A stretch of DNA of 64,000 bases, taken from Alentia gelatinosa. Lineage: Eukaryota; Annelida; Polychaeta; Phyllodocida; Polynoidae. The notes under the pieces were generated by a model, which made no database searches, was not told where the DNA came from, and saw only the letters and a list, made by a program, of their open reading frames with translations. The stretch spans positions 65,038,722-65,102,721 of the forward strand of contig OX465584.1 of the NCBI GenBank assembly GCA_950022655.1, written 5' to 3'. Shown here one piece after another: positions 1-11,190 of the stretch (its first letter is position 1; each line of letters opens with the position of its first letter). The position numbers and the translations under genes were made by a program.

Positions 1-328
1 ACAAACGCCACCTCTGTCACGGAGACAGAACCCTTCATAATCCAGCCCGGATTAACGATTCCTCGGGACAACACCTCAGAGATAATCCCAACAGGAGACC
101 CGGAGGGGGTGGCGACTTCCCCTCCTTCTAAGGAGAGCTCTGTGAGTGGTGGGAGTGGTGAAACGTTGACAGCGGCTACAGTCACACACTCAACGTCCAC
201 TGAGAATCACACGCATGCGTCAACGGAACCGGAAACGGGCAGATCAGCGTCTGACGTCACATCCGGGAACGTGACGTCATTGCTGAATACGTCAGCGGAG
301 AGAAGCGACATGAACGCGACAGAGGGAG
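1..328 (+). CDS. Mucin-like membrane protein, exon (5'-partial)
   Basis: The frame is open from base 1 to a GT donor at 329-330 and encodes a Ser/Thr-rich stretch with several N-glycosylation sequons (for example NVTS, NATE). It ends in phase 1: the single base G at 328 joins GC at 1179-1180 to make a Gly codon, which ties it to the next exon. The composition fits an O-glycosylated extracellular stalk. The gene begins left of the window, so the N-terminal domains are unknown. No family is recognised. The exon assignment rests on frame, composition and matching splice phase with the next exon. Confidence 0.6.
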
Positions 329-1178
329 GTGAGTGAATCGTGGTTCTGTAAAATTTATCTCTTTTTTTTGCTTGAAATTTCTTTATTAGTCGCTCCTTTG
401 TTCCATACTTTATTGATGTTTGAATATCTTACAATCATTTCCACAACCACGAGGTCGGACAGGTATCAACCCCACATGGGCTGGTTTCAATTATCTTACC
501 TGGTACGGTCCATATATTCTCAGCTTCCAACATAGGAAGCTTAATATTTTCTTTAAACTAGTTCCCCCTACATCCCTTCCAACATACAAATTCATATTTA
601 GTAGGCTTTGAGTATTACACACAGTTCTAGCTATACACGTTGTCCCGCTTAGCTAACGTGGTCTATACAACCCCAGGTACTTTACTTAATCATTCAGAGT
701 AGTTACCATACTTCGTTCACAGTAACGTTTCAATCATGGCCTTTTTCGTCAGTTATTTTAAATTCTTCATATGAATTCGTGTTTCTTAGTGTGGTATATG
801 TATAAGTCCATAGGCTTAATATTAGGTACTCGTACTCAACAGGCCTGCGAGTACGGTAACTCATACTCCATGGGCAATAAACAGATACATTTTTCCGGGC
901 TAAGATAAAATAAGAAACTTATTTGTGTTTGTTCTTAGTCCCCATTCGCTGCACGTTCAAAACTTGATGGCGAACGGGGACACAGACCAAACATTCATCA
1001 ATTTCTTTCTTAGAAACCCATGATAGTGGTTCGTGCTGACTAATATATACCGTGAGTTTGATCCATATCATTATCGTTCGCTCTTTATAAGCTAGTGTAG
1101 GCTATAGAGTGTCTCAGATGTGATTATTTCCACACGCCTCGTACATACAGTAATTACAGTTTCATGACCTTTATTCAG
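329..1178 (+). other. Intron of the mucin-like gene
   Basis: The donor is GTGAGT at 329 and the acceptor is TTATTCAG ending at 1178. The sequence is AT-rich and holds no convincing ORF or element. A short inverted pair around 930-985 (CCCCATTCGC and GCGAACGGGG) suggests a small hairpin. Confidence 0.5.
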
Positions 1179-1764
1179 GCTGGTGGATGACGTCAGCAGC
1201 AACCGTCACCATGGCAACCGACGCAAACAACGTCCCCACGACTACGACGACCACGACGTTCTCGGAGAGCGTCACCAGTGTCATGACGTCATTGGCTGAC
1301 GTCATCACGACAGGGGTCAGTGAGACGCTGAGCACGGTGCTGCCCCTAACGACGGACTCCAGAACGACAGTCACAACGACTCTACTAACACCCACCACCA
1401 CCACCACCCCCACCACCAGCAGTCCACCACCAACCACACCAACACCCACCACCACCACACCAACACCCACCACCACCACCACACCAACACCCATCACCAC
1501 CACCACCGTGTCGGCGGCACGGACGATGAGCAGCGCGTCGGTCGCTATGAGCGAGACGTTAACGACCACTGAGGGAGTGCTGACGACGGCGGTAAGCGGT
1601 ACGGTGGTGGGGCCGGGGGGCGGCGCGGGGGGCGGCGCGGGGGGCGGCGCGGGGGGCGGCGCGGGGGGAGTGTGGATCACGGCGGCCGGGGTGGCGGCCG
1701 GGGCCCTCCTCATCCTCCTCATCCTGCTCGTCTCGTGCTGCGTCCGGAGGCGCAGACTCGCCAG
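1179..1764 (+). CDS. Mucin-like stalk plus transmembrane exon
   Basis: This exon encodes about 195 residues. It starts with a Thr/Ser-rich region that includes a run of TP/TTT repeats, continues with a glycine linker made of four GGGA units, then has one hydrophobic segment (VWITAAGVAAGALLILLILL) followed by Cys-Cys and a basic stop-transfer stretch (RRRR). This is the layout of a type I single-pass membrane protein with a mucin-like ectodomain. The donor is CAG|GTGAGC and the exon ends in phase 2, which fits the next exon. The opposite strand is also open but is only a shadow of the low-complexity repeats. The identity is unknown; the topology is well supported. Confidence 0.7.
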
Positions 1765-1789
1765 GTGAGCCGCAGTTTATTACTAAGTC

Positions 1790-2785
1790 TCGTCTCAAAA
1801 CTATTTTTATCCCATATTTAGTAGCTTATATCTGACAATTATAACTACTAAGCTTATCTCAAATTATATCTATCCCCATATTTAGTACCTAATACCTGAG
1901 AATTATAACTACTAAGGCTGAACTCAAACTATAATTATGTTGTTTTAAATCTTTCCTTCCTTTGGGGTCTCCGTGGTTGGAAAAAAATTAAAAGCGGTAG
2001 GCGAAGAATGTGCAAAGCCTCGCCCCATAAATCAGAATCAAACTATAATTATGCCCATACTGAGTACCTTAGGTCTGACAACTATGATTGCTAAGTTTAT
2101 CTCAAACTATATCTCACCCCATATTTAGTACCTTATATCTGACAATTATAACTACTAAGCTTATCTCAAATTATATCTATCCCCATATTTAGTACCTAAT
2201 ACCTGACAATTATAACTACTAAGGCTGAACTCAAACTATAATTATGTTGTTTTAAATCTTTCCTTCCGTTGGGGTCTCCGTGGTTGGAAAAAAATTAAAA
2301 GCGGTAGGCGAAGAATGTGCAAAGCCTCGCCCCATGAATCAGAATCAAACTATAATTATGCCCATACTTAGTACCTTAGGTCTGACAATTATGATTGCTA
2401 AGTTTATCTCAAACTATATCTCACCCCATATTCAGTACCTTATATCTGACAATTATAACTACTAAGCTTATCTCAAACTATATCTATCCCCATATTTAGT
2501 ACCTAATACCTGACAATTATAACTACTAAGGCTAACTTCAACTATAATTATGTTGTTTTAAATCTTTCCTTCCGTTGAGGTCTCCGTGGTTGGAAAAAAA
2601 TTAAAAGCGGTAGGCGAAGAATGTGCAAAGCCTCGCCCCATAAATCAGAATCAAACTATAATTATGCCCATACTTAGTACCTTAGGTCTGACAATTATGA
2701 TTGCTAAGTTTATCTCAAACTATATCTCACCCCATATTTAGTCCCTTATATCTGACAATTATAACCACAAGGTTTATCTCAAAAA
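1790..2785. repeat. Tandem repeat, ~307-bp period, about three units
   Basis: The marker CCGTGGTTGG recurs at 1971, 2278 and 2584. Each long unit also contains shorter related blocks (about 65 bp) built around CTATATCTATCCCCATATTT and ACAATTATAACTACTAAG, so the array is a higher-order repeat. It begins about 25 bp after the 5' splice site of the preceding exon. Further degenerate blocks of the short unit occur at about 3060-3230. Confidence 0.85.
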
Positions 2786-3080
2786 CTGTAATTATCCTAC
2801 CCCTAATAAAAAAACGCCATAGGCTTAACATGGGATTTGTTTATGTCACAGGTGTGACATAAAGTGTTGTTTATGCCACTACTTTCTGATACTAAAAAAA
2901 TATGGAAACGGGGTAGGATAAAATCTAGACGCTCCTCGTTTGAGTTTGAGTTTATTTATGCCACTCATTTTGTTGGCACCGTAATGTCACTCGTCTGCAA
3001 CTCGTGAAATTATGGAGCCAACGAAATGCGTGGCATAAATAAACTCAGACTTGAACTCGTGATGTCTCTTGATATTATCC
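2786..3080. mobile_element. Composite MITE (ATCCTACCCC family)
   Basis: The left module is bounded by ATCCTACCCCTAATAAAAAA and a reversed GGGGTAGGATAA at about 2910-2921, and contains inverted TTATGTCAC motifs. A second fold-back module follows, with arms related to GAGTTTGAGTTTATTTATGCC and its reverse complement at about 3030-3060. There is no coding capacity. A copy in the opposite orientation lies at 7106-7350, and relatives occur at 10768/15711, 22984, 41345 and 52872. Confidence 0.7.
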
Positions 3081-3394
3081 CATATTTAGCACCTTATATA
3101 TGACATTTATAACTACTAAAGCTAATCTCAAACTATATATATTTCCATTTTAGTACCTTATATCTTATACAGTTATAACCACTAAGGATCATCTCAAACT
3201 ATATCTATCCCCATATTTAGTACCGTATGAAATCGACGGCCGACCTCAAACATAAATTGTTTCGTCCACAGTAAAGACGTTCCCTGATATCATCCCTCTG
3301 TCTTCATAATCAGCATCAGGATAATCTAATTGACAATTGTACCATGTATCGTTTTTATGTCATGTCTATGGAAGAAACTTATGAAAGTTTAGAG

Positions 3395-3670
3395 TCACAG
3401 CTCGTATCCCATCGAGATTGAATTGCGTAGTAATTCACAAGGCAAAGCCGGGTGAATTACGTAGCGATTCAAACAAGATGGGACAAAGCTCTGACCACAA
3501 ACATGAAAAAGGTTTCTGAATATATCTCACCCTTCAAACTAATGGGCTATCCTTTGTGACATCCCCCTTTGGATATTTTTCCTAAATATCTAATGGGCGT
3601 TGGATATGAATTCCCAATGTTAAGGAAGAATGGAGGAAAAATGCCAGGTTTGAGATGAAGGTCCGTCGCC
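3395..3670. mobile_element. MITE-like fold-back repeat
   Basis: This stretch matches 9850-10085: both share GTAGCGATTCAAAC, a GATGRGA...GAGCTCTG-like block, TTTCTGAATWTATCTC, and the ATATTTCTCCTAAATATC palindrome. It contains the short inverted motif GGCAAAGCC. It is non-coding and sits in the intron before the last exon of the mucin-like gene. Its boundaries are approximate. Confidence 0.5.
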
Positions 3671-3727
3671 TATGTTGTAGGCCCGTAAGAGGTTCAGATA
3701 AATAACCCCCGACATTCTCACTTTCAG

Positions 3728-4205
3728 GGAAAAGAAGAAGCGTTACCATGGCGACGAGGAGAACGTCATGGACTACGCCTACCACCCGCGACGTCCGGCA
3801 GATGGCAGCACCACCGACGGGCCCGATAAAAACGGCGTCGTCTTACGTCACTCGGGTTTCCATGACAACCCGGTGCCGGCCGAAGAGGAGGGCGACCCCT
3901 CCCTGGACCCAACGACCAAACCGGTCGTTCGCAACTACTTCCACGACGGGCTGAAGGCCGGAGAGTCGCTGAGTACGGACGATAGTGACGCGGGCGACAC
4001 GCTCGAGAAACCCCAACGATCGTTCGCTAAGAACGACGTGGTTCGCAGACAGAAGAAACCCTCGTTCCCGATGCGAGCGCTGAGCGCCAAGTCGCGGATC
4101 AGTATGGGACCCATCATGTTGGGGGAGGCGGAGGCGGATACACAGCCCTCCACGCAAAAGACGTACGATAAAATGTACTCCTCCCATTCTACGTTCAGAA
4201 AGTGA
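3728..4205 (+). CDS. Cytoplasmic-tail exon of the mucin-like protein
   Basis: The acceptor CTTTCAG ends at 3727. With the phase-2 carry-over, the frame starts with a juxtamembrane basic cluster (EKKKRYHGDEENV) and continues through about 158 residues rich in Asp/Glu, Ser and basic residues to TGA at 4203-4205. No enzymatic domain is visible. The tail contains several Ser/Thr and Tyr residues that could be regulatory, but no named motif stands out. The first unit of the downstream minisatellite is coding and supplies the last 22 residues (DTQPSTQK...HSTFRK). The protein is at least about 460 residues long in this window. Confidence 0.7.
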
Positions 4206-5770
4206 TACGGCCACTTGGAATTGTGTATGTTCAGTGGTCGTTATAGTGATACGCAGCCCTCCACGCAAAAGACGTACGATAAAATGTACTCCTCCCATTC
4301 TACACTCAGAAAGTGATACGGCCACTTGGAATTGTGTATGTTAAGTGGTTGTTATAGTGATACGCAGCCGTCAACACAAAGACATACTATAAAATGAACT
4401 CTTCCCATTCTACGTTCAGAAAGTGATTCGGCCACTTGGAATTGTGTATGTTAAGTGGTTGTTATAGTGATACGCAGCTCTCGACACAAAAGACGTACAA
4501 TAAAATGTACTCCTCCCATTCTACACTCAGAAAGTGATACGGCCACTTGTAATTGTGTATTTTATGTGGTTGTTATAGTGATACGCAGCCGTCAACACAA
4601 AGACGTACTATAAAATGTACTCTTCCCATTCTACGTTCAGAAAGTGATTCGGCCACTTGGAATTGTGTATGTTAAGTGGTCGTCATAGTGATACGCAGCC
4701 CTCTACAGAAAAGATGTACGATAAAATGTACTCCTTCCATTCTACGTTCAGAAAGTGATACGGCCACTTGGAATTGTGTATGTTAAGTGGTCGTTATAGT
4801 GATACGCAGCCCTCTACAGAAAAGATGTACGATAAAATGTACTCCTTCCATTCTACGTTCAGTAAGTGATACGACCACTTGTAATTGTATGTTAAGTGGT
4901 TGTTATAGTGATACACAGCCGGCAACACAAAGACGTACTATAAAATGTACTCTTCCCATTCTCCGTTCAGTAAGTGATACGGCCACTTGTAATTGTGTAT
5001 TTTATGTGGTTGTTATGGTGATACACAGCCGTCAACACAAAAGACTGAGGATTTAATGTACTCGTCCCATTCTACGTTCAGAAAGTGATATGGCCACTTG
5101 GAATTGTGTATGTTAGGTGGTTGTTATAGTGATACGCAGCTCTCGACACAAAAGACGTACAATAAAATGTACTCTTCCCAATCGACGTTCAGAAAGTGAT
5201 ACGGCCACTTGGAATTGTGTATGTTAGGTGGTTGTTATAGTGATACGCAGCTCTCGACACAGAAGACGTACAATAAAATGTACTCGTCCCAATCGACGTT
5301 CAGAAAGTGATACGGCCACATAGAATTGTGTATGTTAGGTGGTTGTTATAGTGATACACAGCTGTCAACACAAGGACGTACGATAAAATGTACTCGTCCC
5401 AATCGACGTTCAGAAAGTGATACGGCCACTTGTAATTGTGTATGTTAAGTGGTCGTCATAGTGATACGCAGCCCTCCACGCAAAAGACATACGATAAAAT
5501 GTACTCCTCCCATTCTACATTCAGAAAGTGATACGGCCACTTGGAATTGTGTATGTTAAGTGGTCGTTATAGTGATACGCAGCCCTCCACGCAAAAGACG
5601 TACGATAAAATGTACTCCTCCCATTCTACATTCAGAAAGCGATGGTTAGTACGGCTGATACGGCCACTCGTAATTGTGTATGTTAAGTGGTTGTTTTAGT
5701 GAGACATAGCCCTCTATACAAAGGATGTACGATATAATGTCCTCCTACCACTTCACATTCAGGAAGTGAC
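4137..5770 (+). repeat. ~110-bp minisatellite seeded by the CDS end
   Basis: Fifteen units start at about 4137, 4248, 4359, 4469, 4580, 4690, 4801, 4910, 5020, 5131, 5242, 5353, 5463, 5574 and 5701, with a period of 109-111 bp. Unit 1 comprises the last 22 codons and stop of the preceding gene plus 42 bp of 3' flank. Later units keep GATACGCAG, ATAAAATGTACTC and TTCAGAAAGTGA, so the penultimate codons and TGA are repeated throughout the presumed 3' UTR. The last unit is degenerate. Confidence 0.93.
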
Positions 5771-7105
5771 CAGCCAACAATGCTATGGTTACTATTCACT
5801 AGAAGTAATATGTTTGAGTCCTCTTTTATAGCGCAGATTAGTAACGTTCCTTAGTTAGTGGTGGTGACGGAAAAACCAAAGATTTTAATACATCTACAGG
5901 GAAAGAAAAGACAGTGGATGATAGTATTAGTGTGCAGGCCTCCAATAGGTGGGGTTTCGATAGGCTGAAAAAATATCAACAATTTCTTGTCCCTTCTTGT
6001 GAAAATTCCGTCGAAGTGCTGCACAATGTCATTTTGTTTTAGATAATGTTGTTTTGAGGCAAAATAGCGTTGTTTATTGTTGCATACTGACTGATTTCAT
6101 GAAACATGACCCACTTCATCAATGACAGGATAACCCAGGGTTAGTGAATCTGTCAGGAGTGTATTTTCTGATCGGTGGTTCCAGAATGCCTCTTTATTAT
6201 GGCTGATTTCAGTCGTTGTAGAAACCATTTTCCACTGGCCAACGATTTGCAGTCGGGAACCACCTACGCCCGATTGGCGAATGGAAACAGACTGTAAACT
6301 ATTTTCGACTGGCCGACTATTCGCCACTGATCTGCACTGGGAAACCACAGACGGCAGATTGGTGAAAGGAAACAGACATGCAGAGAAGTGTTCACCGATT
6401 AATTGTGCATAGATTATGCAATAAGGCCACCACCGACTGACTTGGACAACGCCAACAGAATCAAAGGGGTTTGAAAGTGTAGGTGATGGCCATTGTGTTT
6501 GGAAGACAGTTCTGTCGGTATGGACCTGTTGAATGCAGCAGAAACAAGGCATACACTGCAACCTCACCAATTTTTAGATACTGATGTGCAGTCGTTGGCC
6601 ACCACCAACTGACGTTTTAGGAGAACTCAATTAATTGGTGCCATTTTCATCGGCAAGTGGAAAATGGCTTTTACCCTGATTTCATAGTCACAATTCACCA
6701 ATATTTCGCTCTGAATAGCACTAAAATCGGCCTATGGTTTTATACAAAGTTATCGGTTTCAAACGTCGCCTATTGCAATGGAAATGGTACTCCATAGATG
6801 ATGGGATCTTTCATTTGAGCTGAGGATATTGGCTGGTTCGAAACCTTGGCATTTCAGGATTATTCTGGTGTCAAATACCAAACTGGAATATATCATATAT
6901 TTATCATCCATTGATTACAAAGCCTCCATTGAAAACGTATGGGGCTACAGTAAATCACAACCTATTGTATCTATGTTGTCAGAAACCATTACCATTGATT
7001 ACGAATTTAAAACCCATTGATTATAAGAAAATAGTCCCTTTGTGCTGGAGAAAATAGTTCCTAATAATATACCCTAGAATTCCTTGGTTTAATTTATTCA
7101 AGAAG
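5771..7105. other. Intergenic; no gene seen
   Basis: Only short ORFs with no recognisable domain are present. A weak internal duplication around 6240-6390 repeats a block containing CGATTGGCGAATGGAAACAGAC and GCAGATTGGTGAAAGGAAACAGAC-like sequence. Confidence 0.4.
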
Positions 7106-7350
7106 GTGGATAATAATACCAAGAGATATCACGAGTTTGAGTCTTTAACGAGTGAGATTACAGAGCCCACAAAATGTGTGATATAAATAAACTCAAACTC
7201 AAACGGGTGGCGTCTAGATTTTATCCTACCCCGTTTCCACTATTTTTGAATATCAGAAAGTAGTGACATAAACAACACTTTATGTCACACCTGTGGCATA
7301 AACAAATCCAATGTTAAGCCTATGGCGTTTCTTATTAGGGGTAGGATAAC
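7106..7350. mobile_element. Composite MITE, reverse orientation
   Basis: This is the reverse-complement relative of 2786-3080. It ends at the right with CTTATTAGGGGTAGGATAA and has the internal ATCCTACCCCGTTTCC junction between the two modules. Inverted TTATGTCAC/GTGGCATAA motifs and paired GAGTTTGAG / CTCAAACTC arms are visible. It is non-coding. Confidence 0.7.
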
Positions 7351-7552
7351 CAGAACAAACGATGTTTCCGTGGAGAGGCGGCACTGTAACCCACTCGTGT
7401 ATTACTACGCGTCACCCGCTCGTTGTTTACTGTGCATATAAACGGAATCTCCGTGTACGCAGACAGCTGCTGGACTGCTGCGACCAGGATGGGAACATTC
7501 GCTATCGCTTTACTGTGATCATGTTAGATATAAAGTTCGTGTATATATACAC

Positions 7553-7686
7553 AATATTGACTGGTTTCAGATACAAGCGGCAGTATGCTCTGAGGAGTTG
7601 ACGCGTAGTAATATCCGAGCGTATGCGAGGATATTGCACAGAGTCAACTCCGAGGAGCATACAAACGCTTATATCTGAAACCAGTC
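7553..7686. repeat. Fold-back element
   Basis: Two arms of about 60 bp (ACTGGTTTCAGATA...GTTGAC and its near reverse complement ending in TATCTGAAACCAGT) flank a short centre near 7615. The structure would form a long hairpin. It is non-coding. Confidence 0.75.
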
Positions 7687-7936
7687 TATATTGTATTTAT
7701 TATCCACCTTTTCTGGACAAGTGGTATGTCAATATCAGTTTGTTTTAGTTATGCACTATCTTTCCATACCCACTACTTTTCCGTATGCGCCACCCGGAGC
7801 ATACAACATATCCGTATGCGCCGGGTATGTCCATACAAACTCTCTATGTGTTTCCTATGGACACTTTGTATTAGGTGGATAATAAATAGTTATATAGGAC
7901 TTTATTTTTCACGTTATTTATGCACATGAATGAATA

Positions 7937-8707
7937 TAGTCAGGGATATGGCAAGCCAAAAATGCACTTTAGTGGCAAACTCTTGTAAACACCCTGGAAT
8001 GTGTCTACATAGGGGTAATTTTGACTGAATTTTTCATTTATGATATTAATTTTGCTCTAAGATTGGACATTCTATGTGAAAATTATGTTTCCATGGAAAC
8101 CACACAAATTAACTTATTTGGGTCTAAATCTAATGCTAAATAGAATACTCATAGGTTAACTGTGTCAAATTTTTTTTTCTGTAGCTATATCATGGGCTAT
8201 GGATACATCTAAGTTGACTTATGAAAATTGTTTACATAGTTGCCATGGCAACCAAACACACTAAAATCGGTGATCAGACTCATATATGGGCATACTCTCT
8301 TGTATTCCCTGCCATAAACCGTGCAGAGGATTATCATTTATTGAACATATCTTGATATCACATATAAGAGAGGGCTCCATAGAAAATTTCTGAATTCTAA
8401 AATGGAACATCAAAATGTCCCCTTAGCAATAGGTAGCCTAGAAACATTCTATTGGGGTCAACATCTTTGGAAAAGCACCAATTTGATTAATTTGGTTGCC
8501 ATGGTAGCTAAGCGACTGATGCAGCCAATTGAACATTTAGTGCATTAGAAAAGAATTATGATATTTAGATATAAGTGAAGAGCAGGCCTAGATGCAAAAT
8601 GTCTTGCATTATTGCTCAAAATTATAGCAAATAAAGCTACCCTTGAACCAAGAGTTTGCCACGAAAGTGCATTTCTAGGCCTCTTTTCAGGATCATATCC
8701 CTAACTA
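7937..8707. mobile_element. Non-autonomous TIR element, ~770 bp
   Basis: The left end TAGTCAGGGATATG and the right end CATATCCCTAACTA are inverted. Further in, GCACTTTAGTGGCAAACTCTTG on the left pairs with CAAGAGTTTGCCACGAAAGTGC on the right. No ORF of note lies inside. The transposon superfamily is not clear because the target duplication is not obvious. Confidence 0.65.
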
Positions 8708-8714
8708 ATAAGAT

Positions 8715-9020
8715 TACCCTGTGTGTATATCAATTCATCTCACCTCTGGTATTTCTTTCCCCATTGACTTAACATTGGAAACATATACTCAACACCCATG
8801 GAGTATTGTAAAAGAAATACCCAATGGGTGAGGATATCACAAATGTTAGCGAATCAGTCAGTGACAGGGGTGAGATACATTATGAACTGCTCTTCATCTG
8901 TAGCTACTGGAAATATGCCATATATTTTGATTTGCTTTGTAATCTCACTAAGCTTTGCCTCGTGAGATAACTCCACAACAGAACCTCATGGCATATCTTC
9001 AATGGCTACAGATCTCCATA
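8715..9020. repeat. MITE-like inverted repeats
   Basis: A pair of arms carries GGTATTTCTTT and AAAGAAATACCCA, with flanking TCTCACC/GGTGAGA motifs. A second pair at 8885-9010 has CATCTGTAGCTACTGGAAATATGCCAT against ATGGCATATCTTCAATGGCTACAGAT. Each is a short fold-back. The loop of the second contains AAGCTTTGCCTCG, a motif recurring in other hairpins in this window. Confidence 0.5.
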
Positions 9021-9066
9021 AAGTTCCTTCTTAGTACAATCAGCAATTTGTGTGGAGTATCACGAC

Positions 9067-9360
9067 CCTAAGGCCCGGCGTCCACCTACTACGATAGAAT
9101 CGTAGACCTCCCGATATGGCACCGATACAAAATGTCAAAATCGGTGCCATACCGGGAAGGTACAAAATCGTAGACATATATGTCTAGACATGCCAATCCA
9201 CCACGCATTGTATGGGGTTTTTATCGGTGTCTAATCGCAGAAACGTGGTCAACTGCCCCGATATTAGGTGACCTTCCGACTCGATTTTGATTTTGCATCG
9301 GGAGGTGTATCGTAGACCGTATCGGTGCCATTTCGTGGTAGGTGGACGCCGGGCCTTAGG
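9067..9360. mobile_element. MITE, GGCCCGGCGTCCACCTAC family
   Basis: The terminal inverted repeats begin CCTAAGGCCCGGCGTCCACC and end GGTGGACGCCGGGCCTTAGG. The inner sequence contains mirrored ACGAT/ATCGT and CCGATA/TATCGG words. Related elements lie at 39762-40045 and 48119-48511. It is non-coding. Confidence 0.85.
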
Positions 9361-9404
9361 TTTGGCAATCTACACTCCTCGTATTATAGAGGAAACCCAT
9401 AAAA

Positions 9405-9850
9405 TGTCGGGTCATGACGCACCCCTCTCATAAGATCTCACACTCTCTAAGTCGTATTCTGTATGCTCTATGGGAGAAGAATTCTTATTGAACTAGGCTT
9501 AGAGCCTTGAGAATCCACTGGCACACAGTATTCCCGCTAGGTGGCATTATTGTGATTATAGGAATCTTTGAGGTGGCATTGATGTACGTCTTTAGCATGG
9601 GAGGCAGGCCACTGGATTCTCAAGGCTTTAAGCCTAGTTCATTGATAAATCTTCTCCAATAGAGTGCAGTGAGAACCTTGTACAGAATACGACTTAGAGA
9701 TTGTGAGATCTTATGAGAGGGGTGCGTAGTGAGAACCTTGTACAGAATACCACTTAGAGAGTGTGAGATCTTATGAGAGGGGTGCGTAGTTAGAACCTTG
9801 TACAGAATACCAGTAAGAGAGTTTGAGATCTTATGAGAGGGATGTACGGC
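9405..9850. mobile_element. Fold-back element with 60-bp subrepeats
   Basis: The left arm (9405-9525) and right arm (about 9605-9735) are inverted, for example ACTAGGCTTAGAGCCTTGAG against CTCAAGGCTTTAAGCCTAGT. The right end carries three tandem copies of a 60-bp unit containing GAACCTTGTACAGAATAC and GAGATCTTATGAGAGGGGTG. The minus-strand ORF here is a by-product of the repeats. Confidence 0.75.
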
Positions 9851-10085
9851 GACGCCGCGTGAACTACGTAGCGATTCAAACGGGATGAGATCGAGCTCTG
9901 GCCCTAAACTTGGATGGGTTTCTGAATTTATCTCGTCCTTCACATTGACAAATGGGCTAACATTTGTGACCTAATCCCCAATTCGATATTTCTCCTAAAT
10001 ATCTCATGGGCTTTGGATACGAGTTCCAAATGTTAAGCCTATGGAGAAAAAATACCAGTGGGTGAGATAAAAGCTCGACTTCCCT
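9851..10085. mobile_element. MITE-like repeat, second copy
   Basis: This copy is similar to 3395-3670 (shared GTAGCGATTCAAAC, TTTCTGAATTTATCTC, and the palindromic ATATTTCTCCTAAATATC). It ends with ACCAGTGGGTGAGATAAA. It abuts the preceding fold-back element and is non-coding. Confidence 0.5.
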
Positions 10086-10767
10086 GTTCATCCGCTAGGG
10101 CGTGCCTGAGGAGTTCCATTGCGACCTGTAAGGTGGTACACCATGGAGTTGTCCCATTACCTTAATTCCATATAAGAAATACAGTAGACCGAGTAGCCAA
10201 TGACTGCTATCGCAGCAAAGCCCGACCTTCACCCTGACCTCCTTACATAATATTTTCTCGCACCTTGGGACGGCTCTGCAGTCGAGAGTTGACCTCGAAT
10301 CTTAGGGGCCACAACCACCCTCGGTATCACAATGCGGGGGCCACCTCCATGCTATTCCAGACATTGATCATACAGAGTCAAACCACAGGGGCCGCCACAT
10401 GTTCAACGTTGAGGGTAATGGCGGCCCCCATATAAGGATGACTATGTGGTATATTTATACTGCAGGTGCTGTTGTATGTAATGATGTAAATATTACGTGG
10501 AAATAATGTCATTCGGAAGCAGTTATTAGGATTCAATAAAGAAAAATGACCAAGGAAGGGGGAATCTGAGATATCTCATGCCATTCCTGTCGTTATTTTA
10601 GTAAAATGAATAAAATCAATCGTAAGATGTTCTTTTTTTTAGCAATTTGTATTATGGGAATATTGTGTGTACAATCACCGAATTGCTTCCTGATTGTAAC
10701 GGAAGAACTCATTTGTATGAGACATACTTTACCCTAAATTAAAAAAAAGAAAAGAATTCAGTGATAC
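10086..10767. other. Anonymous non-coding DNA
   Basis: No gene is recognised. A short inverted pair with GGGGGCC/GGCGGCC words lies near 10310-10430. Confidence 0.35.
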
Positions 10768-10947
10768 TATGGAGAAACCAAACAAGAGTTAGTCATGGTG
10801 TTGTTTATCGCACGACGGCAACATCGCGTATTACTGCGCGAGGCGAAGCCGAGAGCAGTAATACAAGATGTTGCCGGAGTGCGATGAACAACAACACAAC
10901 TAACTAGAGTTTGGTTTAGAATTTATCTTACCCCGCCCATCTAAATT
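10768..10947. mobile_element. MITE, left part interrupted by Ngaro
   Basis: Reading as the reverse complement of the copies at 22984 and 52872, this part holds the hairpin module: GGAGAAACCAAAC, GTTAGTC, a fold-back centre with GCGAGGCGAAGCCGAG, then GTTTGGTTTAGAATTTATC. It stops at CCCATCTAAATT, exactly where the retrotransposon begins. The remaining part resumes at 15711. Confidence 0.85.
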
Positions 10948-11152
10948 GTGGACAATTGTAAATTGGCGTTTAATTGCTAGAGGGCGACACTGAAAATATT
11001 CCCGAGGCAAATCAATGAATATTCATGAGGTAACGCGGCAAAACACCGCGCATCTGTTTTTCAGAGGCAATCAAAAGGCGCAGTATATAGGCCCCTGGAT
11101 GTTGTATTGACTCAGCACTTTTCTCTCAAAGCCTGCTCACACGCAACGATTC
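10948..11152 (+). repeat. Ngaro A1 repeat
   Basis: This 205-bp sequence is repeated as A2 at 15337-15541 with about three mismatches. It contains CAGTATATAGGCCC (about 11081-11094), a possible TATA-like promoter just upstream of gag. Confidence 0.9.
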
Positions 11153-11190
11153 AGACCACACGCACAACGGGAGGCAACGGCACTACAGCC

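Noticed and set aside
1171..1722. Long minus-strand ORF opposite the mucin exon (Val/Pro-rich)
   Set aside because: It is the complement of Thr/Pro and Gly repeats; the plus strand has matching splice sites, phases and a transmembrane segment.
4137..5770. CRISPR-like array
   Set aside because: Units are contiguous 110-bp tandem repeats seeded by a coding exon; there are no unique spacers, and the DNA is eukaryotic.
9620..9943. 107-codon minus-strand ORF with repeated THPSHKISHSLS
   Set aside because: It follows the 60-bp tandem subrepeats of a fold-back element and has no coding signature.
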